The notes below the pieces were generated by a model. That model did no database searches, had not been told where the DNA came from, and worked only from the letters and a program-made list of their open reading frames with translations. A DNA stretch of 64,000 nucleotides from Acholoe squamosa (taxonomy: Eukaryota > Annelida > Polychaeta > Phyllodocida > Polynoidae): NCBI GenBank assembly GCA_949317995.1, contig OX439039.1, forward strand, positions 16,235,282 to 16,299,281, written 5' to 3'. Below are positions 36,976 to 49,523 of the stretch, piece by piece; position 1 is the first letter of the stretch, and every line of letters begins with the position of its first letter. A program made the position numbers and the translations under genes.

Positions 36976-38015
36976 CCTAATAGGTTTATACCACCATTTC
37001 CTCCATTTTGTATCAATTTCTTACCTGACATCCAAAGAATATAGCCAGGCGAGGACATTTTATAAGTGCAAGCGACACGGCCCGTGTCCGCTCTGCGCGA
37101 AGCCATTGTTTTTGTTCCTTGCCGAGATAAACCACCGTGTTCACACTCACTTTTCGTATGTAATCCAACCTTGACAAGTCTTCAAATTAAAACATACATA
37201 TCCTTAGACATTCTAGATGAGTACTCCATGTTTGATATGTCCAATATATTCAAAATAAAGGAGAATCCATTGATTTTTTCATCGTAAGCGAGTCGCGGTC
37301 CGGCCATTCCCACCCGCCTCCTTGTCCGGCGAAAGTGTGTCAGTGGCCCGGATGTAGATATAGGTCAACTGCTCGTTGTACAAGAAAGACGCTGAAAATT
37401 TCGGACCCGTTTGGAAAATCAATGGATTCTTATTTATTTTGAATATATCGGACATATCAAGCATGGAGTACTCATCTAGGATGTCTAAGGATATGTATGT
37501 TTTAATTTGAAAACTTGTCATGGTTGGATTCAATACAAAATGTGGGTGTAAACACGGCGGTACCTCTCCCGGCAAGGAACAAAAACAATGGCTTCGCGCA
37601 GAGCTGCCACGGGCTGCGACTCGCGTACGATGCCAAAATCAATGGATTCTTATTTATATCGAAGAAAATGGAGAAAATTAGCACGCATTCCTCGTCTATG
37701 GATCAAATACTTCTTGGGATTTTAATATTATAACATGACAAGCTTGGAATCAAGACGAAAACTGAATGGAAATGTACCACTAGGACCTCAGGTTAGAATT
37801 TATTTACTTTCGCATTGGATTTCATCACCGTTCAGCTATGGCTAAGGCCTTTGCCTACCACCACTGCGGCCGGGGTTCAATTCTCATACGAGTTGGCACG
37901 ATTTTTCAGAATGGAAGATGGCTAGACTGACTTTGTATGTCAGCCAAACATTTCCAAAAATATTCCAACTTGACCCCGAAAAAGTATATTCCAAAAATTT
38001 CAAAAATGCACATGG
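36976..38015 (+). mobile_element. SINE-like composite with inverted arms, copy 2
   Basis: Colinear with 15,365-16,150 at both ends: TTTATACCACC-TTTCCTCCATTTTG at left, and an A-box-like GCTATGGCTAAGGCC (about 37,836-37,850) and B-box-like GGTTCAATTCTC (37,874-37,885) at right. Between them, 37,285-37,600 is an inverted copy of the arm (ending CGCGCAGAGC beside GGCAAGGAACAAAAACAATG), so this copy has three arm blocks and an internal inversion relative to copy 1. Confidence 0.6.
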
Positions 38016-38942
38016 GTGGTATATGCAGAATAATGCATGGCTAAACTGCATATAAACCCAATGGAAGTCCCGAAATCGTGGTATAAACGTTGCTAGTTGT
38101 AATCAAGGAATAGTTCAAGATAGTTGATTAACCCAGAAGAGAGGTCAAAAACAAATTTAGGTGAAATCAACGAATAACCCTGCCATCTTCTAAGTTGTGC
38201 CACCTCAGCCCATAAATCAATTTTGAAAGATTTAAGAAGTTCTCGGAATTGACATTCACTTCAAAGTGTTATATAGATTATCAGGAGGCTTGCAAAAATA
38301 ATTCAACGGCGTGCTATAAAACTCAACCCTATTTAAAGACAGAGGGGCAGAGAAAACAGTGTTCAAAATGTTCATCTATTCCCTCTTTAAGCCTCAGGAG
38401 AATTCACCTCGATTGGGAGCCGACCCTCTTCTTCTAACTATGCACTTCTATCTCAGCAATAACTGGTCCGTATCTCTCAGATTTTGCAGCTTTTAAAAGA
38501 AATATTCCGACTTAGTTTGTCAAAATGAAGCCCACTGTTTCAGTAACATCACCTGTACTTGGAGAATACAGATGCAGGCTGATGGTGAACATAGTTCAAC
38601 TTATGCTAAAATACCCTGACATCCTTTGGGTGATAGGTTCAAGACTAGATGGCATAACAATGTATTGGAAAGGACACAATGGAGAAGCAATTCACTGCTT
38701 GCATTCTGAGAAGTATTCTTCGACCACCCATTACTTTATGTTTTGCAATTACTGGCTAATTGGTGACAATCGCTAGATGAGTACTATGGCCCTTCCTGCG
38801 CCACACTGCCCAGGCCCTTAATTATCTGCTGAAGTAGGAACCAAGATTACAAACTACAAACTATAATAAAACTAGACAAAACAGCCCTAATGACACAGGC
38901 CTACACCATCCATCAGTGACTGACAGCAGTAAGGCAATGCAA

Positions 38943-38943
<1 letters not shown>
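38016..38943. other. No gene seen
   Basis: An 83-codon frame at 38,525-38,776 is open, but I do not recognise it. Confidence 0.4.

Positions 38944-38998
<55 letters not shown>
38944..38998. repeat. (TA)n microsatellite
   Basis: An uninterrupted TA run of about 55 bp. Confidence 0.95.
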
Positions 38999-39001
<3 letters not shown>

Positions 39002-39029
39002 ACTATATACTCCCAGGTATATATATATA

Positions 39030-39350
39030 ATTAATGAGTGATATGTTGGTACTACTTTATCCGGGCCGCATGAATTTTCTATGACGTCACACATAACTTT
39101 TCCTCCAGTATATAAGCTTCAGCAGTTGAACTAACGGTCAATTGGCTTCATATACTCGGACAGCATACACCACGCTGGGTGGTGCTGGAGTTCTAAACTT
39201 TACTGTGATATTGTGATTATTTGTATATATTACTCTTCATTGTATTATATTGTTATGTCTACATATTGCTATGTTATTGTAATATATTGTAAATTTTTGT
39301 CTTATTTAATAAAGGCATGTATAGGATTGATATTGACCTCACCAAACCCA
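39030..39350 (+). mobile_element. Solo-LTR-like segment
   Basis: Between two (TA)n tracts lies a compact promoter-plus-polyA layout: a CRE-like TGACGTCA (39,084), a TATA box (TATATAAG, about 39,108), then about 200 bp further a polyadenylation signal AATAAAG (about 39,309) followed by CA-rich sequence. This is the U3-R-U5 order of an LTR. A TGTTGG start near 39,044 and an end near CCCA at 39,345 are plausible but unproven. No internal region or second LTR is nearby. It could instead be a short host promoter or 3' end. Confidence 0.4.
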
Positions 39351-39358
39351 ATGTATTC

Positions 39359-39361
<3 letters not shown>

Positions 39362-39421
<60 letters not shown>
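39362..39421. repeat. (AT)n microsatellite
   Basis: About 60 bp of uninterrupted AT, the right neighbour of the LTR-like segment. Confidence 0.95.
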
Positions 39422-39426
<5 letters not shown>

Positions 39427-40939
39427 TCTGATGGTACATTTTTGTTAGTGTTTTACAGAAGGTCAGTGCTTTCCCACTATTTTATTTATTGTTTGTAAGT
39501 TACCTGCAGGTGTACGGTAAAAGGTATTTGGGATTGGTTACATGGTGCATGCATCAGTTACCTTCCTTATGATATGAGATACAGTGCATATGATTTGGTG
39601 GGAAGGATAAGACCCACTTAACACTTACTCACATAGCTGTCAAGAGTCATTCCCAAACCAAATGACCAGTGGACAAAGTTGAACCCCATGACACTAAAGT
39701 GTGGCCAGCATGCTCCAAAAAAGAAGACAGGTTGCATGGGCCTGCATAAAATACTAATACCTCTGTATAAAATACAGCAACAAATCTCAGATAGGAAATT
39801 GACTTCTAGGAGCCTAGGCTGTGGTCTATAGGACTCAGTATGGAGGCCTAGTGGAGCCGCCATCTTGAATTTCGCTGGTTGAGGTAAAACCCACTGATTA
39901 GCCATATACCATGATGGGTACCTTGTCCCTGGTTAACACCCACTTCCAGGGACATGCTGGTCCCATCTTATCATTTTTTATCAGTGTGTGTGGTGGGAAC
40001 CAGCTCCAGACCAGCTAGTGGCCAATTGAAACTGCGTGCTTAATTTTAATGTTTACAGTTGATAATCAAAACGGAACGGGGAAGGGTGTAGGGGGTAAGG
40101 GAGCATAAGGGGAATGTGCAAAGGTTCAGTGCTGCCGGTAATGCCTATCTTTCATGAGCAAGGGAGGGGGATGCAGAGGATTCTGATTAAAATCAATGAT
40201 GACACGGATGTATTATAAGAAACATTCTGATGATGCTATATGTTGAGCGTTTGTACTGTCTGATTCTTGAATTATGGTAGTGCCAATAACACATTCTACG
40301 AAGGTACAACACTCTCTCACTGCTATAGTAACCTAACGGAAGATGGTGCAACCAGTAGGCCTTCATCCAATACATGCTCTGTACTGTGATCTATCATCTG
40401 GGAAGCTTACTGACATTTAACAGCATTCCACATCACTGAACACTTTTCAGTGAGACAAGTAACACTTGTACTGGCCTCCCTGTGCTAACACAGCAGCTGT
40501 AACCGAGGAGAGCCTGGGAAATGACAAGGGGAATATGTGCATTGCAAATCGAGAGGCCTGTTTAAAATGCTAAAACAGGGCTTCTGCTCTCTGTTTCGTT
40601 TTATAGGAAATTGTCAGGTAATACAGGGGAGGTAAAACAGACCTATACACTGGGGCTGCTTCAATGCTCTTTTTTTCTTCACAGGATGGTGGTATGTGTT
40701 ATAACCCTGGTGACTGCATATTTTTCCTCCCTTTCTTCTTGACAACCGTTTTGTGCCAGAGAACGAGTCTATGTATATAATGCAAGTTACATCTAACTGG
40801 TATTCAATTTCTATAATCACAGTGATTCCCTCATTTTCAACCCAGCTAAATTGTAATATGACCAAGACAACGCAACAGAGATCAATCTTGGGAGTTCCTA
40901 CTGCAGTAATCTACAATGATAACATACCACACTTTCCTG

Positions 40940-40943
<4 letters not shown>
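39422..40943. other. No gene seen
   Basis: Non-coding DNA; no frame over 95 codons and no motif. Confidence 0.5.

Positions 40944-41000
<57 letters not shown>
40944..41000. repeat. (AT)n microsatellite
   Basis: About 50 bp of AT repeat ending in ATACATATA. Confidence 0.95.
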
Positions 41001-41232
41001 TCTATACAAGTGCTATTTATCTTCTCTGTGTAAATTTATGGTACAAGTACTCTCCCATGACATCTATATCTTTTTTATGATGCTGTCATCTTTATATAAG
41101 TAGATTAATTATTTGTGACAGTGATATGTCCTTGTAAAATTCATTTGTCAACTGAAAATGAACAATCCTAAAGGCTCATAGTCAGGTAAAGAAATTCCAT
41201 CATATTAATGAGCCTAATCACCTTGTCTTCAG

Positions 41233-41341
41233 GATCCCTTCAACGAAACTCTGCTTGGGATATTGGAAGATCAGAAAGAGAATATTGTTATTACTGTTAG
41301 AAATCTGTACACAAAAATATTTGAGAGCTGGCCTGTTCTTG
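41233..41341 (+). CDS. Candidate host exon (unidentified)
   Basis: An acceptor-like CACCTTGTCTTCAG precedes 41,233 and a donor-like GGTAAAG follows 41,341. The 109-bp segment is open and reads like ordinary globular protein (begins DPFNETLLGILEDQKENI). Its final phase allows in-frame joining to a second acceptor (ATGTTACAG) at 41,910, giving 24 more codons to a TAA. I do not recognise the protein, and chance cannot be excluded. Confidence 0.25.
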
Positions 41342-43132
41342 GTAAAGGGCTCTTTTGATTAGTGTCCGGAATTATCAAAAAGAATTCTCCATGTCCATTT
41401 CACACCTATTCTTTGCTAAGCTGTCTGAAGTATTGCTTAGTGCTAAGGGGACCAAGACAGCATTGGACAACTAGGAAAACAATGCCTCACACACCACACA
41501 TTCATTCTATTCAAGATGGAAATGGGGTTATTGCTGATAGAGACAGTGAAGTAATGCATTACTTGCCAATGCCAAATTGTGATTCTTTTTTGGTGCACAA
41601 GTAGGAAAGTGGCGCATGATGGGAAAAGGGATGAGCCAGTGGCTAAAGTTGCAATTCACTGCTTCACTTATTCAATGTTCAATTTTGAAAATGTAAATTT
41701 ACCCTGCCTTAGAGAATATATCAGGGTTGCACACCGCTTCACATTTGCTTTTAGGGAAAAAAAACGCTTTCCCCATGGGAGTGATTGAATAGTCATTTTT
41801 GCTTGTCTGTTCACATTTTTAATTAGGTTCTGTGGTTCAGACATGATCCAATCAATGGCCCTCCCGATAGACTTATTGTCTTTTTTTAATACTGTTATCT
41901 ATGTTACAGGTCACAATTGGATCAAAAAGATACAACTATACAGAGGCTATATTCATCCCCCAAAGAATGGGATGATGTTGTAAATGTTGATGTTGGAAAA
42001 GGTGTGAAATGGACATGGAGGCTATACTTTTTATATGAAATATCTTGCTATATAACAGTCTATATTATATCTGTGAAACATGGGAACCTCCTCTTGATGA
42101 TAATTCCAGGGCAAATAGACATCCTCAGGAAAAATCATGTTATTGGAAATGGAAGAAGCAAATGTTATTGGAAATGGAAGAAGAAAAATGATGAAACATG
42201 AACAAGCAATAGTAATGTCTTGAGAAAAAGACAAAGAAAAGGGAGAATTATCTGTAGGCAGCTATTCTACACATCAAGGAAAGAACGAATTAGATCAAGG
42301 TCTTTATGTGTTGTCTGATACCTGCACGATCAAAAAGATAGGATCATAGTATTGATTTGAGATCATCGGATTGGAGAATCCTTTTGCCAACAGTAATTCT
42401 ATTGATGTGGATGTAGCATGCTCAGCTAGAGGAATCAGATGAGCGAGCTTTAGTCACAATGGATGTCCACTTCCCTACCTCCCCTTGAGTCATCTTCAAA
42501 CATACCCGCCCTGCTCCTGAACCACTCTGCCACAGCTTTTATCATCCTACATCACCAGGCCCTTGATTAAAGAGGTTCAAAATATTATCCCTCTATCTTT
42601 GGTGAAAGGATAAAGGAATCTGTTTGATCACTGGAGCTATCCTTGTCAGTTTCCCTGATGAGAGGTCTGAAGGTTTCTGTTCTCCTTCAACCACTCATAG
42701 TCACTCAGAACTTCTCAAAGCTATTCGTGTCTACACAGCTCAGAGGTATCCCAGAGTATTTCGGAAGCAGTTCAGACAAGGTACTCCTTCTGATGCATGG
42801 TGAGTATCTCCAGCACTGAAGAGGCTGTTTGCTTTATATCCAGTTCTCCAAATCAGCACACTCCTATGATCCTACTTGACTGTATCACAGGTAGTGATGC
42901 CTCATGGGCTGGTACATGGTGTCTTCAGAATTAGATGCAAGGGAAGGCAAGAGAAGATAATCTGCTGGTTCATGGAAAGATGTACATATGATTAGAATCC
43001 CATTTAAAACCAAACCAGAGATGTGTGCAGCAACATTCACAGTTTTTGTGATGCAGAAATCAATGTAGTGCTGAAACCTACATGACCGGTACCCATTCGC
43101 ATGATATTTTTTGCGCATGGCTACCTTTCAGT
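41342..43132. other. Mostly non-coding
   Basis: Frames of 60-95 codons at 41,362-42,201 are unrecognised. Apart from the weak exon candidate at 41,910 nothing is supported. Confidence 0.4.
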
Positions 43133-44233
43133 TTTTTAAGCTCAGATTTGAGTGTACCAGACAGTTGGGAAGATGGAAGATTGAAATCTTTAACTGAAAA
43201 TCTTTAATGCACTACAGATACATGTATAAAACTTACCCTTATCCTCCATCTAACCAGAATATCTAATATGATTTCTGTAGGCCAAATCTTTCTGAGTAAT
43301 ATGAGACATTTTGCTGCATTCCTTGATGACTATGACCCATGCTATTGCCTTGGATGTGAAAACAGTTCCTTGAGCCAACACAATGCTGTTCCATTTCAAT
43401 AAACTCCCTCTTTGAATAAATGGATGTTTTTCTGTGCTAAATCTTTATCAATTTGCCTGATTCTTGTGTTAAAAAGGGTGCTGATTAAGAATGTTTCTAC
43501 TTCATAAGATTTAATGGCGAGGCTGTAAATGGCTGAAATTCAAAGTCGCTTTGCATTACATAAATGTGCAGTCTAGAAAGTATCTGGTGGGTCCTACCCC
43601 ATATAAATCAGCTCCATAGAGTACAATAGTGTTTTTGTTTTGTTGCTAGGTGGTGTGGTAGCCTAGCAACATCAGCTTTACATAGCAACGAAGCCTGAAA
43701 ATATGTCCGAATGTGCATATCTGCATGGTTTCCTTTCAGCAACATACTCCAATGATGTAAACTTGCATATAACTCTTCTGTGACCTCTATATTAGACTAG
43801 GGATATAGTTGATAAAAGGTTGCTAGGTTGTGTGGTGGCCTAGCAATAGCAGCAAGAATCTAGCAACAAAGCTTAGATTCATGGGTATATACATAGTTTC
43901 CCCTCAAGGACATAGTTCACTGATTTCAAATCGTATATAGCTACCCTGTGCACATCACACAGTATGAACATAGGTAGTAAATTGTTGCTATGTCTTGTGG
44001 TTGCCTAGCAACTGCAGCTTTACATACAATCTCATGTCTAAATCTATGCAGATAGTCACAGATAAGTGCATGGTCACACCTCAAGAACTTGCATGTATAA
44101 CTCCCCACTGTACATCTCAGAATAGAGGTACATTAATCAGGTTGCAAGGTCATGTGCTTGATGTCAGTCTACCTTTTAAAATCATCTATTTTAAAAAGGA
44201 CCATATGATGAGATATTTGCTACATATGCACTG

Positions 44234-44239
<6 letters not shown>

Positions 44240-44300
<61 letters not shown>
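44240..44300. repeat. (AT)n microsatellite
   Basis: About 60 bp of uninterrupted AT in the unmirrored part of the left arm. Confidence 0.95.
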
Positions 44301-44303
<3 letters not shown>

Positions 44304-45540
44304 ATATACATATCCATGCATGTCAAATTCCTGTTACCACTGTTATATCATCAAAGGTTACCATTGCTAGTACTGATAACACACATTTAGAATACAGAAG
44401 ATTGGCTCTCAGTCTCATGAAGTAATGCATGCCTAATTTACTTTCCCAAAAGCCTTGGGCAGCCTACTTGTCTGAAAGTAGGCGCAAGGAGAAATTTGCC
44501 TTGACCTTAGGCAGTGCTGGTTTCATTCACATATTGAGAAAATGAAAAGAAGGCTTGGAATAGAATGTACAATACTCAGTATATTCTCTCATCTGTTACC
44601 TCTCTAGAGTACCAGTCCCAGTCTTATCAATCCTTACATATCTCTGAACATTACATTCTGGTTCAACTTCCCTCATTAACTCACAGCAGTGTGATCCCTA
44701 CAGATGGGGATTGTGCTGCTGGACACTTCTGACAAGGCATGTTGATCTGTTATAGTTCATTATCCGCAACACATATGGTGTAGTGAATTACTTGTTGACA
44801 ATACTACTGAAAGCACACAGACATTGAGAATCTTCTAACATTCCACATCACTCACAGTGGACAAGGTGGATTATAGAAGAGGAAGTGTCATTCATATTGT
44901 ACAAATTGCTGCTATCATATCTAGAAAGCATCTGAAGCTACTGTTGTGCATCTGCCACCCTTTACTATATCTGCAGTCTCCCTCTCTCCATGGATTCTAA
45001 GACTGGAGATCATCTTCCTACCTTTGACAACCCAGGGTTTAGACATTGAGCTCTTCACCACAGTGCCAAGTCATCTATTGCATCTTTTCAACAGCAATCA
45101 CAGACTTATCCGCTAACTCTATAAGTCATTTAGCAAGAAGGTTTAATGTGGGAGAGAAAATAGCATAGAATATTGAATGGCTGTGATGGATACATAACTG
45201 TAAATGGACACAATACTTAATGGGGGCTTTATTGGATGTGTGACCACTATCAAATGACATCTGACAGATACAGGAAGTTACCAGTCAATCATCCCCTGTT
45301 TTTGCCTCACAAGGGGCACCCTATGACCCCAATGCTTTACTTGTCTCTCCTATACAGAGAGACAGTATAACATTGAATATTTTCAATAATATTTTGAACT
45401 TTACTTGATCTTGTCTGGTTTTGTGTGATATATCTTTCCAGATATGTGGAATATAAACTGTGATTGGAGATCTCAAACTCCCATCTAGTGGAGTTCAAGT
45501 GAACTATTCCCCAGGATCTGGGGGAAAACGATATCAGAAA

Positions 45541-45756
45541 TGGAGAATGTGAATTTCGCCGGAAATTTGGACATGCCATAACATCTTAAACTTGAGAAAA
45601 TTCTTGAGTCTAGATCTTGAGAATTTTTCAGAAATTTCTTGGGATATTCCTAAGAAAGACTAGGGATATTCCCAGGAACTGGACATGTCTTTTTTTTTCT
45701 CTAGAGTATAAGATGTTCTGGCATGTCCAAATTTCCAGGGAAAATCACATTCTCCT
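45541..45756. repeat. Foldback hairpin element
   Basis: TGGAGAATGTGA-GGAAATTTGGACATGCC at 45,541-45,590 recurs inverted at 45,709-45,755 (GGCATGTCCAAATTTCC), with about 120 bp between. It lies in the unmirrored part of the 6-kb palindrome, so it probably belongs to a later insertion. Confidence 0.65.
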
Positions 45757-48700
45757 TGCCCAAGTTGTAAAAGTTCCCAACTTGCGTCCTGTTCAGTGGA
45801 TGTAAAGCTGCAGTTGCTAGGCAACCACATCAAGAAGCTTCAATAGATAGGAGGTGAAACTCAGATCTTTACCTATGGACACAGTGTAACAGCCCCCCCT
45901 CTACCCCCCCTTCAAAGTAGGCTCCCTTTTGTGTTCAGTATTGAGTCCTATGTAGGATAAGGGGGTTTATAAAGATGTCAGGAATCTTTATCAGAGTGAT
46001 ATCAAATGGAAACAAGGGGCCACCTATACCAGAAAATCCTGCTGAATCCAGAATTTGTGATCTTGATTCTCAAAATTTGACCAAAAGTACCTAAAAAGGA
46101 GGTTTGATGATGAGAATATTTTAAAAATGTACAAAAGTTATATTGAAAATGATTGGAACTATTTATAGATGCAACACGCTAATCAAAGTCAATACCTGAA
46201 TCTACATATCCTAATGTGTGCCTATCTCAACCTGACAAGTACTCTACCTGTGTATGGCTCTGCCTCTCCCACATACTGCCTATCCCTTAGTCTACCTATC
46301 ACTCATACTACCTATCCCTTGAAACATCTAGAGTTTAATTAGGTTTTCTCTCAAATGGCTTAAAGGATTAAAGTTTACCCTTCACCTTTGTACCTAATTT
46401 TCTCTGTACATTCTTACCATTAGTCTACCTATCCTCAATCTGCCTATCATTCACTTTACCTATCCGTCATGGTGACTACCCCCCAACTCTTCACATCCCT
46501 CATGTTTGACTGGCACATCTGTGATATTACCTAGCACCAATGTATCTTTTGAATATGCTCACCTTACAAGGTACCCTCTGTACCTATCTCTTAAACTGTT
46601 TATTACCTATCCTCCTTGCTACCCATCATCTTCAATATCTATCCCTCAAGCTCACTTTATAGCTTTTCTACCTATCACAGCTTGATCAGCTGGGATAGCT
46701 CACAACCAACCTTCATTTTGATCTCTTATTCAACCTATCCAGTAAGGAACAAATTTAACAGTCTACCTCACACATACATCTACCTATCACTCATGCTATA
46801 TATCATTGAGGTTACCTATCCTTCAGGCTGCCTATCCTTCATGGTATATAGCCCTCAGTTTTTTAACTTGTCAAGTGGGATAGCATGAACGATATGCAGC
46901 ATGAAGGATATGAAGAGGGGAATAAACAACATACATGTAGGATAGGAAGTTAGCTAGTCTAATGATAGCCATGGTGAGGCATTTTAGAAAAGCATGATAA
47001 TTCAATGGCCTGAGGGATATGTAAGGTAAACATGAGTGATATGCAGACTTGAGGATAGGTACAATGAGTGATAGGTATATTTCACAAAGCATAGACTATA
47101 AGAGCTACTATAAAGGTAGAAAGAATGGCATACAAGGTGAGAGATACATACATGGCTGGTTAGGTAGGCAGAGGGCTATATACCATGAAGGATAGGCAGC
47201 CTGAAGGATAGGTAACCTCAAGGATATATAGCATGAGTGATCAGTAGATGTATGCTTGAGGTAGACTGTTGGATTTGTTCTTTAGGGGATAGGTTGACTA
47301 AGAGATCATAACAAAGGTTGGATGTGAGCTATCCCAGCTGATCAAGCTGTGATAGGCAGGAAAGCTATAAATTGAGCTTGTGGGATAGGTATTGAAGAGG
47401 ATGGGTAGCAAGGAGGATAGGTAATAAACAGTTTAAGAGATAGGTACAGAGGGTACCTTGTAAGGTGAGCATATTCAAAAGATACATTGGTGCTAGGTAA
47501 TATCACAGATGTGCGAGTCAAATATGAGGGATGTGCAGATTTGGGGGATAGTCACCATGAGGGATAGGTATAGTGAATGATAGGCAGATTGAGGATAGGT
47601 AGACTAATGGTAAGAATGTACAGAGAAAATTAGGTACAAAGGTGAGGGGTAAACTTTAATCCTTTAAGTCATGTGAGGGAAAACCTAATTAAACTCTAGA
47701 TATTTCAGGGGATAGGTAGTATGAGTGATAGGCAGACTAAGGGATAGGCAGTATGTGGGAGAGGTAGAGCCATACGCAAGCAGAGTACTTGTCAGGTTCG
47801 GATAGGCAAACATTGAGATATGTAGATTGAGGTACTGACTTTGATTAGCATGTTGCATCTATAAAAAGTTCCAATCATTTTCTATATAACTTTTTTACAT
47901 TTTTAAATTATTCTCATCATCAAACCTCATTTTTAGGTACCTTTGGCCAAATTTTGAGAATCAAAACCACAAATTTTGGATTCAGCAGGATTTTCTGGTA
48001 TAGGTGGCCCCTTGTTTCCATTTGATATCACTCTGATAAAGATTCCTGACATCTCCATAAACCCCCTTATCTTACATAGGACTCAGTACTGAACACAAAA
48101 GGTAGCCTACTTTTAAGGGGGGGGGGGTAGAGGGGGGGTGGCCTGCACTATAGGACTCTATAGAGTAACATATCCTAGGGAACCTATACTATTCTTGACC
48201 ACATGGCAAAGCCACCATTGACTACCTATGTTCATACTGTGTGATGTGTAGAGGGGAGCTATATACAATTTGAAGTCACTGAACTATGTCCTTAAGGGGA
48301 GACTATGCACAAGTATATATCTGTATCTAGGCTTTGTTGCTATGCAAAACTGCTATTGCTAGGCCACCACACACCCTAACAACCATTTATCACCTATATC
48401 CCCAGTCTATGATGGAAGTCACAGAAGAGTTATATATGCAAGTTTACATCATGGGAGTATGTTGCTGAAAGGAAATCATGCAGATATGCACATTCAAGCA
48501 TATTTTCAGGCTTGGACGCTATTTAAAGCTGCTGTTGCTATCCAACTACACCACCTAGCAACAAAACAAAATCAGAACTGTATTCTAATGATCTAATTTA
48601 TAGGAGGTAGGACCCACCAAATACTTTCTAGACTGCACATTTATGTAACGCAAAATGACATTTGAATCAATTGTCGGCCATTTTGAATTTTAGCCATATA

Positions 48701-49118
48701 CAGCCTTGCCATTAAATCTTATGAAGTAGAAACATGCATAATCTTAATCAGTACCCTTTTTAAGATAAGAATCAGGCAAATTAATAAAGATTTAGCATAG
48801 GAAAACATCCATTTATATGAAGAGGGAGTTTTTTGAAATGGAACAGCATTGTATTGGCTCAAGGTACAGTCTTCGTGTCCATGGCAATAACGTGGGTCAT
48901 AGCCATCAAGGAATGCTGCAAAATGACTCATGTTACTCAGACGGGTTTGGCCTATATAAATCATATTAGATATTGTGGTTAGATGGTGGATAAGGGTAAG
49001 TTTTATTCATGTATCTGGAGTGAATTAAAAAGATTCAGTTAAAAAAGGAACTTTGTGATTTCAATCTTTCTTCTTCCTGACTGTCTGATACACTTAAATC
49101 TGAGTTTAAAAACACATA

Positions 49119-49523
49119 TTAGGGCTTAATGGAAGGCTTATTATGTCCTCTTTCCAATGAGACCAATAGCTTCAGGATCCAAACATGGTAAGTTAGTATT
49201 AGAGCTTAGGAATTGAGCATACCCCTTAAATAACAGGGTACCAAAATTTATGGATAATGAGCAAAAACCGGTAGTGCATCCCAAGATAATCAATGTTAAC
49301 ATCTTGAATCTTGTTCAGGGGACCCTAAGGATAAAAAAAATACCTGTCACGTTGGGATGTGGGGGGAGGGGTGCATGGTGGGCCCTATCAGCCCCCGGCC
49401 TATATAGACTACCCTAAGTAACATGATTTGTATCCATAATATGCTTATAATAATGATGTTAATGAGATAGGATGAAATCGATGAAATGCTATATTACAGG
49501 TCTGTTACAATGTCATGTACTTA
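49119..49523. other. Non-coding; probable 3' UTR of LINE 2
   Basis: Downstream of the LINE 2 C-terminal frame on the minus strand. No clear 3' terminal repeat marks the end. Confidence 0.4.

Larger units (their letters stand above)
43133..49118. repeat. 6-kb inverted repeat (giant palindrome)
   Basis: The left outer arm (43,133 to about 44,030) matches the reverse complement of the right outer arm (about 48,150-49,118), including recognisable phrases such as GATTTAATGGC, TGCAGTCTAGAAAGTA and CACAGTATGAACATAGGTAG. The inner arms (about 45,890-46,858 and 47,170-48,140) mirror each other around a spacer of about 310 bp. The left half carries about 1.85 kb (44,030-45,890) without a mirror. The arms have diverged by scattered substitutions and small indels. 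It contains no protein-coding frame. It is probably a very large foldback element or an inverted duplication. Confidence 0.8.

Noticed and set aside
38861-44425. Frames containing runs of Ile-Tyr
   Set aside because: Translations of (TA)n tracts.
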